A DNA stretch of 58,853 nucleotides from Polysphondylium violaceum (lineage: Eukaryota > Evosea > Eumycetozoa > Dictyosteliales > Dictyosteliaceae). Shown here one piece after another: positions 47,595 to 58,853 of the stretch. Within the stretch, counting starts at the first letter, position 1. The number at the start of each line of letters is the position of its first letter. The DNA lies in the NCBI GenBank assembly GCA_000277445.1, contig AJWJ01000091.1:1-58853 (forward strand). Reading direction: 5' to 3'. Made by a program: the position numbers and the translations under genes. Below the pieces are notes generated by a model. It saw only the letters and a list, made by a program, of their open reading frames with translations. It ran no database searches and was not told the origin of the DNA.

Positions 47595-49547
47595 TTATTC
47601 ATCATCTTCAAAATCTTCGTCATCTTCATCACCATCTTCAAATTCGTCCATTGAAGCAAACTCTTCACTTTCTTGATCATCTTCTTCGTCTTCACCCATA
47701 CTGTCATCATCTTGTTCTTGTTCCTCGTCGTCATCACTAGCTTCTTCGTATACAAGAGTTGGATCATAGTCAACGCTTGTTACTTGATTTGATTGTGATT
47801 GACTTTCGACCAATTCAAATTTACCAACCAATTTTGAAAGTTTATCGTGTAAATTAAATTTATCTTCAATGATTGCATTTAAAATTGACAATTGTTTTGA
47901 AAGATTTGGAATTGATAATAAATAAGTAGAATGACATCTAATAATGGTATTAACCCATGGTAATAAAACATGTCTATTAAATAATTGTTAAATAAATTAG
48001 TTGGTATAAATAACCTATAATGATAATAATTATTCTATACATACGATTTAGTATTATCGGTTGCAATATCTTTTAATATTCTAGTTAAAAGACTATAAGC
48101 GTATGGTGGTGGGAGTAATTTAACAGTATTATTAACTACGGAAAAATTAACTCTGAGTGCTTTGTATAATAAAACTTCATCATTTGATCTAAGAGATTGG
48201 GTGATTAAATCTATAACGGTACCAGCAGAGGCAATCTTGTTTTTAGATGAGGATTTTTCAACAGTTTCTGGTAAGGGTACATTATTTGATTCAACTTTAA
48301 CAACGCTACCTTGGGTTGATAAAACTTCTTTCTTCTTTTTCAATGCTGGTTCCAATGATTTATTTGCTGTTGTTGTACTATTTGATTTGTCTTCAAATGT
48401 ATCTTCAATTCTTATATTTTCAATAAAGGAATTATTTTCATAAAATGTCTGTAGATAATTAAGATATTGTTAATATAATGATAATGATTGATATTATGAA
48501 TTAATTAATGAGTATACAAACAATTTTTTTAAATTTAGTTGAAGTAATTTGACCATAGGATACCATGATTTGAGTGTTATCAATTAAAATAGTAGAAAAG
48601 ATGGTGAGATTTAAAGTTGGGTTGGTTGGTAAGATAATCTTTGAAAGTGGAGTAGTTTTGGCAGAAGAAAGTTTTGAATCTTGGAATGACCAAACAGAAA
48701 TTTGGTTTGAATCGCTGAGGGCAGTGATGATGTGTTGTTTGTTGATGTGGTATGTATTGATGGAACGAATTTGACTCTCTGATGTTAATGTAAGTAATGG
48801 TTTACTGCTTTCTTGTTGTTCTTTGCTTGGTGAGGCACTCCACACACAAATGTAACGGTCTCCCGATGTAGTGAAAATGTATTGGGAATCTGAAGAGAAG
48901 CAAATGTCTTTGATCTCTGATTGGTGGGCACTGAATTTAGTCAACATCTCCAATGATGATAAATCCCAGAGTTTAACATCGTGATCACATGTGGCAAGAA
49001 TAGTGGATTCTTTGTTGATTGCCATCCAAGAGAGTGATTTACTGTCTGCTCTAAATCTCTTGACCTTTTGTTTTGGATTGCTGACATCCCATTGAATGAC
49101 ATTGCCTTCATTGTCGGCTGAATACAAACAATTGGCTACTTTTGTGCTGAAAATTAAATCCTTAACTTTTGTATTGTGTCCTCTAAGATGTGCTACTCTT
49201 TTCATATCTATTAAATCATAAACAAAAATGTCACCTTTCTTGGTTCCACATGCTAATAATTTATTATTAATATTCTATTATTATTATTGTTGAGTGTAAT
49301 AGTGTTATTGATTAGTAAGAGTGTTTTGTTTATCTATCTATCTATCTATTTATAATAATTGTCTACCAACTTTATCTGTAGATTTTAATGAAGACCATGC
49401 AATACATGTATTTTGATTGTTTGATTGATCTTTTTCAGAAAAAGTTTGAACCAATTTTGCATTTAAAGAGTTGAATACTTGAACTCTGTTATCTTTGGTG
49501 ATACGAGCAAAAAGAGCTCCATCATTATCAAATAAAGAGTGAGACAT
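47595..49547 (-). CDS. WDR43/Utp5-like nucleolar WD40 protein
   Basis: Exons 49371-49547, 48522-49274, 48045-48448 and 47595-47973; 570 residues. WD40 repeats occupy about residues 1-310: FARITKDNRVQVFNS, LACGTKKGDIFVYD, AHLRGHNTKVKDLIFS, LATCDHDVKLWD, FTTSGDRYICVW. After a Lys-rich linker comes a Utp12-type helical domain (SLRSNDEVLLYKALRVNFSV, LPPPYAYSLLTRI, LLPWVNTIIRCHSTYLLSIP). The protein ends in a long Asp/Glu tail. In yeast and animals this protein is part of the t-UTP complex that starts small-subunit processome assembly and supports rDNA transcription. Two introns use weaker donors (GTTGGT, GTTTGT), the only ones that keep frame. Confidence 0.85.
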
Positions 49548-50936
49548 ATTGTATATTATAGATTTAAGTGATTCTGATTAAAAAGTAATATAATCGTTTA
49601 TATCCTATGTTTCTTTCTATCTCTAACAAGGGTGCACCGGTCTAAATCAATGATATTCGATTCTTTCAAAAAAAACGAAAAAATAAAAATTTGTCAAAAA
49701 AACGAAAAAAAAATTCGTAACGTTAAAATTTTTTTTTATTTTTTAAAATATTCAATAGTAGTCATGTATAAGTGTATAATATCAAAGAGTATTACTCGCT
49801 TTATGGAAACATAATTAATAAAAAAAGAGCTACTCTGATAGAAAATAGATAATTCATTTAAAAAGCCACATTCTATTTCTAAAAATTCTCGTTATAAAAA
49901 AAAAAAAAAAAGCGAGTCTTTGAAACCTTATACATAATAGAATAACCAAAAAGAAGGAGTAAAGATGTTTTGTCTTAGGAATTAAAACAAAAGTTTGGTT
50001 TCAATGGTGAAGAAACTATTTTGAATAGAAAAATACTTTCTTTGAAACAATTTAGAAACGATACACAATATTCAACTACAAACAACAACGTCAATAATAT
50101 ACAGATTATTAGCGAGCATGGCACAAAGGGGACAGGATTCGATGTACACATAAAAGTTTTTGATGGTTTTTGAAAAAAAAAGATCTAAAAATACTTATTT
50201 TTTTTTTTTTTTTGGAATTCAATTTTCAAAAATAAAATCAGGGATTTTTTACTCCAAATATAGTTTTGTGTGTGGTTGGGAAATTTAAAATGCAGGTCCT
50301 CATCCCGGTTTCACGCTGCCCGCAAAAGTTAATTTTTTTTTTTTATTTTTTTGTACACCTTTGTCTAAAAGAAAAAACGCAAAACACGCAAACATATTGT
50401 ATTTCAACTCATCATTATCCACATATTCACAAATACAATAAAAAAGAAATAGAGGGAGTAACACACTATTATTTAAATCTCCTCTGGGCTTTTCTTTCAA
50501 TTCAATTAATTATTTAAAAATCAAATTTGTTGTATAGTCTTCAAAATCACAACATCATCAGCCCACTTTTCTTGCACATCACAAAATTTTGCTTTTTTTA
50601 AAAAAATATTTTTTCATTTTTTTTTTTTCGATAAAAAATATCTTGATCAGCAAAAAAAAAACGAAACTGCCACCTGTGACTTTATGATAAATTCACCTAT
50701 TTTCTTTTTTTGTCTGTATTTATCAAAGAGATCATAACACATTATATATTCTATTGTTATTTGCGCTGATTAATAAATAAACAAATAATTTATAGACCCT
50801 GCATCAACAAAAAATATAAACTCGCGCAAGATATTTAGTGTGGTGCGCACCCCTTCAACAAATCAAAGAAAAGATATCTTTTTTTTTTTTACAAAAAAAA
50901 AATAATCGAGATATATAAATAATCGTAGTAATAATA
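49548..50936. promoter_or_regulatory. 1.4-kb intergenic region with an orphan exon
   Basis: Divergent spacer between WDR43 (minus) and the RING/RasGEF gene (plus). It holds an orphan coding segment at 49979-50173, several A and T tracts (49896-49911, 50199-50214, 50616-50628) and AT-rich sequence up to the RasGEF start. No strong regulatory motif. Confidence 0.5.
49979..50173 (+). pseudogene. Orphan coding segment, possible terminal exon or gene fragment
   Basis: Right after an acceptor-like TTGTCTTAG, a frame of 64 codons stays open to a stop: ELKQKFGFNGEETILNRKIL, then QFRNDTQYSTTNNN and SEHGTKGTGFDVHIKVFDGF. It has no in-frame ATG near its start. Composition is protein-like and differs from the flanking A/T tracts. 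No convincing upstream exon was found, so it is either the last exon of an unmodelled gene or a relic. Family not recognised. Confidence 0.35.
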
Positions 50937-50937
50937 A

Positions 50938-53546
50938 TGACAACAACAAGCAAATCAATTGCCTTGATTCAATCACTTACATGTTCTATATGTAATAATT
51001 TATATAAAGATCCCAATACATTGGTGCCTTGTGGACATTCATTCTGCTTTGAATGTATAAGTAAGGACCAAGCAAGTAGAAATATAAAGAATTGTTTTCA
51101 ATGTAAGCAAGAGTATCAATCACATATTGTTAATCATGGATTAAAACAAATGATTGATGCACTCGAACAAAGAGGCTCATTTTCAATGTCAAGCAGTATA
51201 GGTGGTGGACATTCAGATATATCGTCAAGTGCATCAAGTCTTGGTGGCGGTGGTAGTAGTAATAGTTTGCTCAATATTATTGAGGGATTGGGCGAGCATA
51301 GATACAGTACTAGTGATTTACGTTCTTCAACTGGTGATTTGGCAAATATTAAATATTGTACAGAGCATTTTGAAGAGTATTACTCATTTTGTGAACCATG
51401 TCAATGTCCCATTTGTCCACGTTGTCTACTCACAAGTCACAATAGACATGGTACCGTTGTGTTGACAAAAGAGTATCTCGTCACAAAAATGAATGAATAC
51501 AAGTCCATTGTCGAAGGATTCAAGAAAAAGATATCACTCTATCAAGACAACATTGTTCTCTACCAAAAAGAGGTCAGTTTGTTGGATGGCTCTTACAATC
51601 AATGCAAGATGGCCATTCAAATGATGGTTGCCAATCTCCACAAAGCATTGAAATACAGAGAAACCTATTTACTCAAAGAAATAGGCACCATCCATTACAC
51701 CAGTCATTTTGATCTGACAGACAGAGCAAAAACATTAGAGGGCGAGATTGAAGAGATGGAGAAACTCATTTCTCAAACAGAAAAGTTTCGTGACGCCGAC
51801 ATCAACTCTCATCACCTCAAGTTTGAATTTTTAGAGCAATTTTACATTAGTCGTCTTCAATCGAAAAAGAATGTAACCACAGACTTGAAGCCACTCTACA
51901 AGACCGATCTATTGTTTTACAAGGCCAACAATGAAAGAATAACAGAGATTATCAACAATACACTGGGAAATATATCTTTGTTGACCTATCCATTGGATGA
52001 CATGGACAATGTAAATATTTGGGACGAGCCCAAGCAAAATATCTATATAGAGTTTGTTAGAATTGGTAATGAAGACGTAGAGATTGTTAAATATGGCTCA
52101 TTAAACAAGCTGATTGAGCGACTAACATTGGTAGACGATCAAAACTATTCAAATGTGTTCCTTTTAACCTATCACTCTTTTTGCACCTCGAAAAAGTTGC
52201 TCAAAAAGTTGATTGAACGTTACACCCCTCCAGATAGTTTAGAGGCATACAACGTGACAACAAGCCAAATCACAGAGATTCAGTCACGTGTCAGAGCCAT
52301 TCTTGTTAAATGGATCACAGAGTATCCACAAGAGTATGACCAAGACACCATTAACCTCTTTCAAAATTTCAACAATCGTATGCAATCAGAGTACAATAGT
52401 ATAGTTGAAATTGAAAATCTTCAAAGCACCCTCGAAGAACAATTTGCACAACAAAATCAACTCGTTCAACAACAAGCTCAACAACAAGCCCTCAATCAAT
52501 CATCACCCACCAGTCAATCACCAACCCTCACCTCTTTTAATTGTAAATTATCAACCTCACCTTTAAATTTAAATTCACTTAGTTTAATCAATGAATACTC
52601 TCCGCCACCTTCACCCAGACATTCAACATCCAGTAGTAGTTCCTCCTCATCTCCTCGTTTATCTGCATTAAAACCACTAAATCTTAGTGGATTCAACAAT
52701 AATAATAATATTTCACTAACATCTAGTAACAGCAACAATAGTATATCACAAAGTAATAATAATTCATTTAATTTAGGATCATCAGGTCAATCATATTTTA
52801 GTCCACCTCAATCACCTACATCACTCACACTCATTCCATCAAAGATTAGCAATATAAAGAATTTAGAGTTTTCAAACATTGATGAATTGGAACTCGCCAA
52901 ACAATTGACTTTGATGGAGTTTGAATATTATTGTAAAATTAAGCCAGTGGATCTTTTGACTGGCGTTGACTTGAAGCACAAATCACCTACCATCACCAAC
53001 ATGCTGGAGAGATTCAATAATATTTCCACATGGGTGTCCACCACTATTGTCCATGCTCAACATTTAAAAGGTCGTGTCAAGATTATGAACAAGTTTATCA
53101 AAGTCGCCGAACATCTAAAGAATATGAACAACTTTAACTCTCTGACTGCCATCATATTGGCCTTGCAAAGATCAACTGTCACTCGTAAAGAACTCACCAA
53201 ACAAAGTGCCAAAGCATTCACCGATCTCGAGAAATTGGTTAGCAGCGACGACGGTTACAAACAATATCGCACCAAATTGGCTCAACTCAGTCCTCCCTGT
53301 ATTCCCTATATCAGTGTCAATCTCACCGATATCATGGATTTAGAGAGAAAGAATCCACCCAACGTATCGGTCAAAGTATCCCAATTCAAGAGTTGTGAGT
53401 TTATCAATTTCACCAGACGTCAGTTGATTTCCAGAGCCATTTTAGATTTGATGAAGTATCAAAAGTTCTCTTTTAATTATATGTTCAATTCAATTATTCA
53501 AGAATATTTAAATCTCCACATCGATAGTGATAGTAGCAATAATTGA
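50938..53546 (+). CDS. RING/B-box protein fused to a RasGEF (CDC25-homology) domain
   Basis: Single exon, 869 residues. Residues about 14-60 are a C3HC4 RING finger (CSICNNLYKDPNTLVPCGHS, FCFECISKDQ, CFQCKQEY). About 138-180 is a B-box zinc finger (YCTEHFEEYYSFCEPCQCPI, CPRCLLTSHNRHG). About 185-290 is a coiled coil, so the first third has TRIM architecture. A RasGEF N-terminal motif follows (VKYGSLNKLIERLTL, then NVFLLTYHSFCTSKKLLKKL), then Gln- and Ser/Asn-rich linkers, and a CDC25-type RasGEF catalytic domain from about 640 (IDELELAKQLTLMEF, NNISTWVSTTIVHAQ, PCIPYISVNLTDIMDLE). It would load GTP on Ras and might ubiquitinate itself or partners. Confidence 0.92.
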
Positions 53547-53661
53547 AAAATAAATAAATTAAATAAATAAAAAGGTTAAATACATTTATAAATAAAAATA
53601 TAAATTCTAGTTTGTGTGTTTGTTGAGGGGAATTATTAATAAATATGTTTTGTGTTTGAGG

Positions 53662-54834
53662 TTATTTATTTGGTAATTCAGTATGCCACCTTTTAGAATG
53701 TTGGCATTTTGATGAGCCACAAGTTGTTTTATCCGCCTGTTTTTTAAATCCTGTACAAGGGCAAAAGGGTCTAAATCCACATCTACCATATTTTGAACTA
53801 CTCGTAAAATTGTTGTTATTATTATTATTATTGTTATTATTATTATTATTACTATTATTGCTACTAGTATTAGTTGTACTATTACTATTACTATTGCTAT
53901 TACTATTATTATTATTATTATTACTCGTACTTATAGTATTACTAAAATGGTTAATATTACTACTATTATTATTATTATTACTTATTTCATCATAATCCTT
54001 TCTAAAATGATTTGGAATTAAATTTGTTGATGAGGGTGAAAGAGGTGAGGTTGAAACTATACTTTGATAATGTTTATATGGTATATTATTTTTTTCACAA
54101 AGCTTTTCTAATTCCTGTAATAATTAATAAACATATTAATATTGTATATTTCCTATTTACAAACAAAAAACCAAATAAATACTTGTTCTAAAAATAAAAT
54201 TCTATTTGTTGTTTCTCTTAATTGATAATCTTTTGTTTCTATAATGCTTTCTAAATCTTTTATTCTCCCAGTGAGCGTCACCAAGATTGTCTCTTTTATA
54301 ATTTCATAATCGGTTGTGTTATCTTCTATATATTATGAACCAAAATACATTTAATTAATATATGTCCATATGGCGATGGTGATGATGTTATCAAGATAAC
54401 AAACACTAGTTTACCTTTAAATTCTTTAATCTGTTTTTTTAATGTTCCATATAATGCTCCGCCTAGTAGAGAATCATTACACGCTGCTACAAAAGTTTCA
54501 TACGGTAGATTTACCAACAAGGATCCATCCATGTGCAACAGTGATGTGTTGCAATGTGTTTTAGAGTATCTTTCTTTTGTATCTTCTATCCATTGTTTTG
54601 TTTGATATACATTCCATTCATTTGGATCTGTAGTATTTGTGAAAATAAATAAAAAAATTTTTAAAGATTAAGATGGGGTGGTGAAAATGGGGAGTTAGTG
54701 TGTTTTTGAAAAATTTATTTTTACAGCAATGCACATCATACCTAATTTAGAGTAATGAGCTAGAAGTGATATATCATTTTTGGGTCTATTTTGATTGTGA
54801 ATACCGATATGGTTAAGATGATTTATTATAGACA

Positions 54835-54835
<1 letters not shown>
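53662..54835 (-). CDS. Pointed/SAM-like domain protein with Cys/His-rich C terminus
   Basis: Exons 54742-54835, 54415-54627, 54183-54325 and 53662-54114; 300 residues. Residues about 35-100 look like a SAM/Pointed domain: WNVYQTKQWIEDTKERY, SLLHMDGSLLVNLPYETF and LGGALYGTLKKQI match the usual W, G-x-L, L-x-x-E/T-x-F and G..LY pattern. A coiled coil follows (about 112-160), then long Asn/Ser runs. The last 45 residues hold CGFRPFCPCTGF and CGSSKCQHSKRWH, a possible zinc cluster that I cannot assign. SAM/Pointed domains mediate protein-protein contact. The Asn-run length (about 53806-53990) makes the region prone to assembly error. Confidence 0.7.
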
Positions 54836-54890
<55 letters not shown>

Positions 54891-55878
54891 GCTTTTTATA
54901 GAATTCTTCCTCCTCTTATCAGTAGATGTTTATGATTTTGGGGTGGTTCTCCTCCACAAGAGAAAGTATGAACAACAACAAACAACCCTATCAAAAGAAA
55001 ACAAAAAAAAAATTCAATTAAAAAAAAAAAAATAAGAATGTTTTTAAAAAAAAAAATTATATATATAATTTAATTTTAAATTAATCAGTGGAGTTGTTCA
55101 TGAACCCTTTTTTATACACTAAATGATTTTTAGATTGCCTACTTTGAGTTTGGTTGAAAAAAAAAATCTTCTTCTTTTAGAACATACACTCACTTTTTAT
55201 TAATAATCATCTTTTCATCATGTGTTTGTGTTGATTGATTTTTTAACAAAAATATCCTGCACACAAAAATTTTTATCATAAAAAAAAAAAAAAAATACCC
55301 CACCATACAAGTACTATATTGGTATAGTATGTGGTGGAGAGATACAATATATTCAAACTTTTTTTTTCTTTTTCACCACGCATCTCTGATTTGCTGAATT
55401 TATTTATTTAGTGAATTATGATAAATATGTATATTGGATCGTCCTACTCTTATTGGAGGTGTGTTTGAGTGCTAATCTTTCAAAATTTGCCTATTTTAAA
55501 TTTAATATCTCTATCTTATCCAACAATTGGATATTAGTGTGATTTACACTTTTTCTTTATTTAGCAATTTTTTATTTTGGCGGAGTGTAAAAAAACAAAA
55601 ATCACTCTAAATCCGTATCATTGTACTAAGTGTTACCAATTCGTGTTTTTTTTACACCATCGATTCATTTTTCAATCAAAACAATCTATACCACACTTAC
55701 CATATATGTACAACAAATTTCAACACAACACCCCATATTGATTTATTTATTCTACTTTAGTCAGTGTTTTCAAGAATAAAATAATAAATAAACAACAATG
55801 ATTCAATATACAACAGACAGACAAATAAATAAATAAATATTATTTGATTTTATTCTATTACCACTACTGCCGCTGCTA
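54836..55878. other. 1.0-kb intergenic region
   Basis: Begins with (TAAA)n followed by a long A tract (54836-54888) directly upstream of the Pointed-domain gene, and contains more A tracts (55005-55060, 55278-55295). No gene or clear element found. Confidence 0.5.
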
Positions 55879-57544
55879 CTATTCAGACAACAGAGGGTTT
55901 TGTATGGAATCCAAGTACTTTTGATTGGATACTTCTTTGTCGTCGTTTGAGACAAAGTTGAGGAAAAATGATTTGATCGGATTGGACGAACGTTTGGTTT
56001 TACACTGCGTGAAAATAAATACAATGAGACCCCACAGGGAGAGCACGCCGCTGAGGGCGCCAAACAGCACAAAGGGGAATCCGTTCCATCGGTCGAAAAA
56101 CTCGCCACCCACTTTGGACGCAATGAGGATGCCGATCGAGCCGCACTGCGAGAAAAAGCCACTCACGCTGCCACGGTACTCGGGGGGCGACTCTTGGGCG
56201 ACGAGCGCGGTGGACGACACAACCATGCCCGTTTCTGCGCAGCCAATGATGCAGGCGGCAATGAAAAACTCGGTCGAGAGCGGGTTGCTGGAAAAGGAGA
56301 GTAAAAAGTATCCCAGACACCCGATGCTCGACAAGAGGATCATGGCAAACACACGGTTGAGCTTGTCGCACAAGACGCCGGCAATCAGGGCGAAAAAGAG
56401 GCCGCATGTCTGTGCCACGCCCGATATGGTGCCCGACTGCGACAAGGCGTCGGCCTTGTTGCCGCCGTTGGTCGAGAGCGCGTATTGGTAGATCCACAAC
56501 GAGAGGAACGTGGTGGCGATGGCGCTGTCACCTCTCGCAATAAAGCCTGAGCCATAGGCCAGCGACAACACGGGTTTCTTGCCAGCGGCAATGCCCTCGA
56601 TGGCGATCTTGATCGAGTTTCTCTCGTGGGTGTGGGTCTTGCAGTGCTTTTTGTTTTGGAGGCCAAAAAAGAGAATCACTGCGCCAATAAAGGCCAGGCC
56701 GCCCGTCAGACAAAATGTCAGCTGGGCAGCGTGTGTGATGCTAAAGTTGGGTATGACAGATTGAAAGAAGCTAGGCAACTTTAACAATACCAACGAGCCC
56801 AACACTGCACCGCCTCCAGCCGAGAAACCTAAAATACCACTGGCTTTGCCTCTGTCTTGAAATATAACATAGTCTGCCAACACTGCACTCAACATGGATG
56901 AACAGGCTGCTGCTCCCAATGCAAAAATCAATCTAAACAATATCAATAAACCGAACGAGTTGGCAAATGGATACACTATCAATCCCATTCCAATCAACAC
57001 CATACCTATACAATAAACATATTTTCTACCTATTCTGTCACTAGTAATACCCCAACAATGTGATACAATTAAAATAACCAATTCATTGGCAAATGATAAA
57101 TTACCACTTGCTTGTCCTATAGAGTTTATAGTAATATATTAATATATGTCGGTACTATCTACTATTATTACTACACATACCTGTTTTATCATCAGGTATA
57201 TTTAAAGAGTTTGTCAAGATAATGGGTTGGGCTACATTGATAAACACAAAGAAACAAATACTAAGGAATGAACCTAAATAACTTGCAATGATATTTTTAT
57301 ATGATACACCTTGAACTAGTTTATGTAGTTTTAGAAATGTTTTATATTCTTGATGATCTAGTTTATTATTATCAATATCAACCATTACTGATTGTTGTTG
57401 TTGTTGTTGTTGTTGATCTATTGCTACTGTTAATGGTTGATCTAATATCGCTGAATTTTGTTGTTGATCATCATCATCGTTTTGATTTATATTATTATTG
57501 TCATCATTTTCATCGTCTTGGTTATTAATTGAACTATGAATCAT
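55879..57544 (-). CDS. Major facilitator superfamily transporter
   Basis: Exons 57181-57544 and 55879-57116; 533 residues. The first 80 residues are cytosolic and Asn/Asp/Gln-rich, then about twelve membrane helices. The MFS loop 2-3 signature is present as GITSDRIGRKYVY, and the second-half counterpart as GVLCDKLNRVFAM. SPPEYRGSVSGFFSQCGSIG in the second half is also typical. Substrate unknown. About 56000-56700 is unusually GC-rich with C/G-ending codons, producing several long false open frames on both strands. The N-terminal exon has normal AT-rich codon use, so base composition changes sharply within one gene. Confidence 0.85.
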
Positions 57545-58853
57545 TTTTATAAATAATAAACAAATAAAACTCCCTTTCTACATGTAGATCAAGAAAGCTA
57601 TTGTATTGTGTATGTTTTGTAACTTTTATCACATATGTTTAAACACACACTAGTCTATGTGTGATTGCGTATATCTTGTTGTGTGGGGGATTGTTTTTTT
57701 TGCAATTTTTTTCAATTTTTTTCAATTTTTTATGTTTACGCAATGACATTGTCATGAGATCTCGTAAAATTTCATTCATTTTCCCACACACATCACAATT
57801 AGTACATTTTAGGGGTTATGACATGTCACCTTGTATTATAAATAGAATACACAAGATCAAGATTGAGATTATGAATTTTGTTATTGTGTTTATTATTTTT
57901 CATTAATTTTAATAGGGTGAGTTGTACCTTGGATCACTCTGCATTGGTGCAGTACAGAGCAGATACTTGGCTACGACGATGATATAAGCAAGCAGATATC
58001 AAATAATGTCGATAACCTCTCGAAATAAATTGTATAATCGTAACACTTTCACAAGGAAAGCTGAAGGGTGATTAAACTCTTCTAGAACAGATACTACACT
58101 TGACTTCAGCCTAAGATGACTAAGAAGTGATTTGTTTGTTTCATAAATTGATTACTTTTATACTTTTTCCAAATCCATTTGTTAAATTTCTAAAATGAAA
58201 GAAATTGTGAAAATTAATTCTAGAAAGATTCCCAAATTTTTACAAAACGTGAGTAGTTTCTAAAATTAAGATTTTGTTCGCCTAAATAATATATAATGAA
58301 TATTCTTTCAACAAAAATAAATACATTGCCAACATTTCTTTTTAAAATTTTCTCATAGATAAATTAAACTAAACTCCAAAAATGCATTTCGAAGGATATT
58401 TTTCTTGATAAATAAAAATATATGAATCGGCTTTGTACATGTAATAGTGAGGAGATATGAGCCTATATAGTGAGAAGGATATCAGATAAAAGGTATTTCA
58501 GTGAGGGATTACGTGGTGTCTTTTCACCATGATTTACTCATGACATAACATTGATTTTTATTATTAATAATTAGTAAACTTAGTAATAGATAAAATATTT
58601 GATATTTAAAACAAGTAGGGTACATACCAATCCAGATATCAGATTCTAGAGACTATCTATTGAATTTTGCATTAGAATTAAATAAACAATGATATTAATC
58701 TCATACATACCCGAGATAAAATAAACAATACAGATATCTATGACCAGCTGAGGTTTTAATTCATCTTTGATAGTTGAGTGTTTATAAATTATTGTTCTAT
58801 AAGGATAATATATATTGAACCATTTCCAACCCTACAACAAAAAAGAGTTTAAT
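57545..58853. other. 1.3-kb terminal region without a supported gene
   Basis: Holds the MFS promoter at its left. About 57910-58160 has more balanced composition and a small hairpin (CTCTG...CAGAG with inner TGCA/TGCA); it reads partly open on the minus strand but matches nothing I know. 58200-58853 shows only short frames and no repeat or element I can support. Confidence 0.4.

Noticed and set aside
53810-53995. Poly-Leu plus-strand frame
   Set aside because: Complement of the Asn run in the Pointed-domain gene.
56000-56764. Overlapping Arg-rich and Pro-rich frames inside the MFS gene
   Set aside because: High GC removes stop codons from all frames; only the MFS frame has domain motifs.
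57910-58000. U6-like words (ATTGG...TACAGAG.AGAT)
   Set aside because: U6 is nearly invariant; the AGC triad and flanking bases are absent, so the likeness is chance.

Overview
This window reads as a stretch of dictyostelid (social amoeba) nuclear genome. It is AT-rich, with long poly-A and poly-T tracts between genes, short AT-rich GT-AG introns (mostly 60-200 nt), and proteins loaded with Asn, Gln, Ser/Thr and acidic runs. It also carries families typical of the group: an FNIP-repeat protein, a CH-C1-CRIB PAK kinase of the PakD type, and BP74-like secreted proteins. GC content is clearly higher than in D. discoideum, which points to another dictyostelid lineage; the species cannot be named from sequence alone.

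I modelled 27 protein genes by joining exons by hand, with reading frame kept across every join. Left part (1-12.1 kb): a divergent beta-tubulin, an RCC1-repeat/tandem-BTB protein with a CaaX-like tail, a TMEM185-like membrane protein, pakD and a Tyr/Pro-repeat protein. 12.8-20.9 kb: a large low-complexity protein ending in a Jiv90-like zinc motif, a tandem pair of secreted BP74-like genes duplicated together with their promoters, and an SDR epimerase. 21.2-30 kb is mostly housekeeping: Cgr1-type rRNA processing factor, an unusual Rab, cycloeucalenol cycloisomerase, Obg-like ATPase OLA1, proteasome assembly chaperone 1 and an orphan acidic protein. 30.2-43.3 kb: FNIP-repeat protein, F-box protein, DMT-type transporter, a large single-pass surface protein and peptide deformylase. 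43.3-57.6 kb: an orphan low-complexity protein, a dual-specificity phosphatase, a small acidic orphan, WDR43/Utp5, a RING/B-box/RasGEF fusion, a Pointed-like/SAM protein with a Cys/His tail, and an MFS transporter. The last 1.3 kb has no gene I can defend.

The genes do not form one pathway. Loose themes are ribosome biogenesis (Cgr1, WDR43, OLA1), small-GTPase signalling (PakD, Rab, RasGEF, RCC1-BTB) and ubiquitin-linked adaptors (F-box, FNIP, BTB, RING). Genes are tightly packed: convergent pairs are separated by about 80-300 nt and divergent pairs share upstream regions of about 350-1300 nt.

The best leads are the RCC1/double-BTB/CaaX architecture, the TRIM-like RasGEF, the BP74 pair with duplicated promoters, a divergent beta-tubulin, a long fold-back at 27.07-27.21 kb, paired inverted repeats near 36 kb, and an orphan exon at 49.98-50.17 kb. 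I recognised no rRNA, tRNA, CRISPR array, retroelement, virus-like element or DNA transposon.
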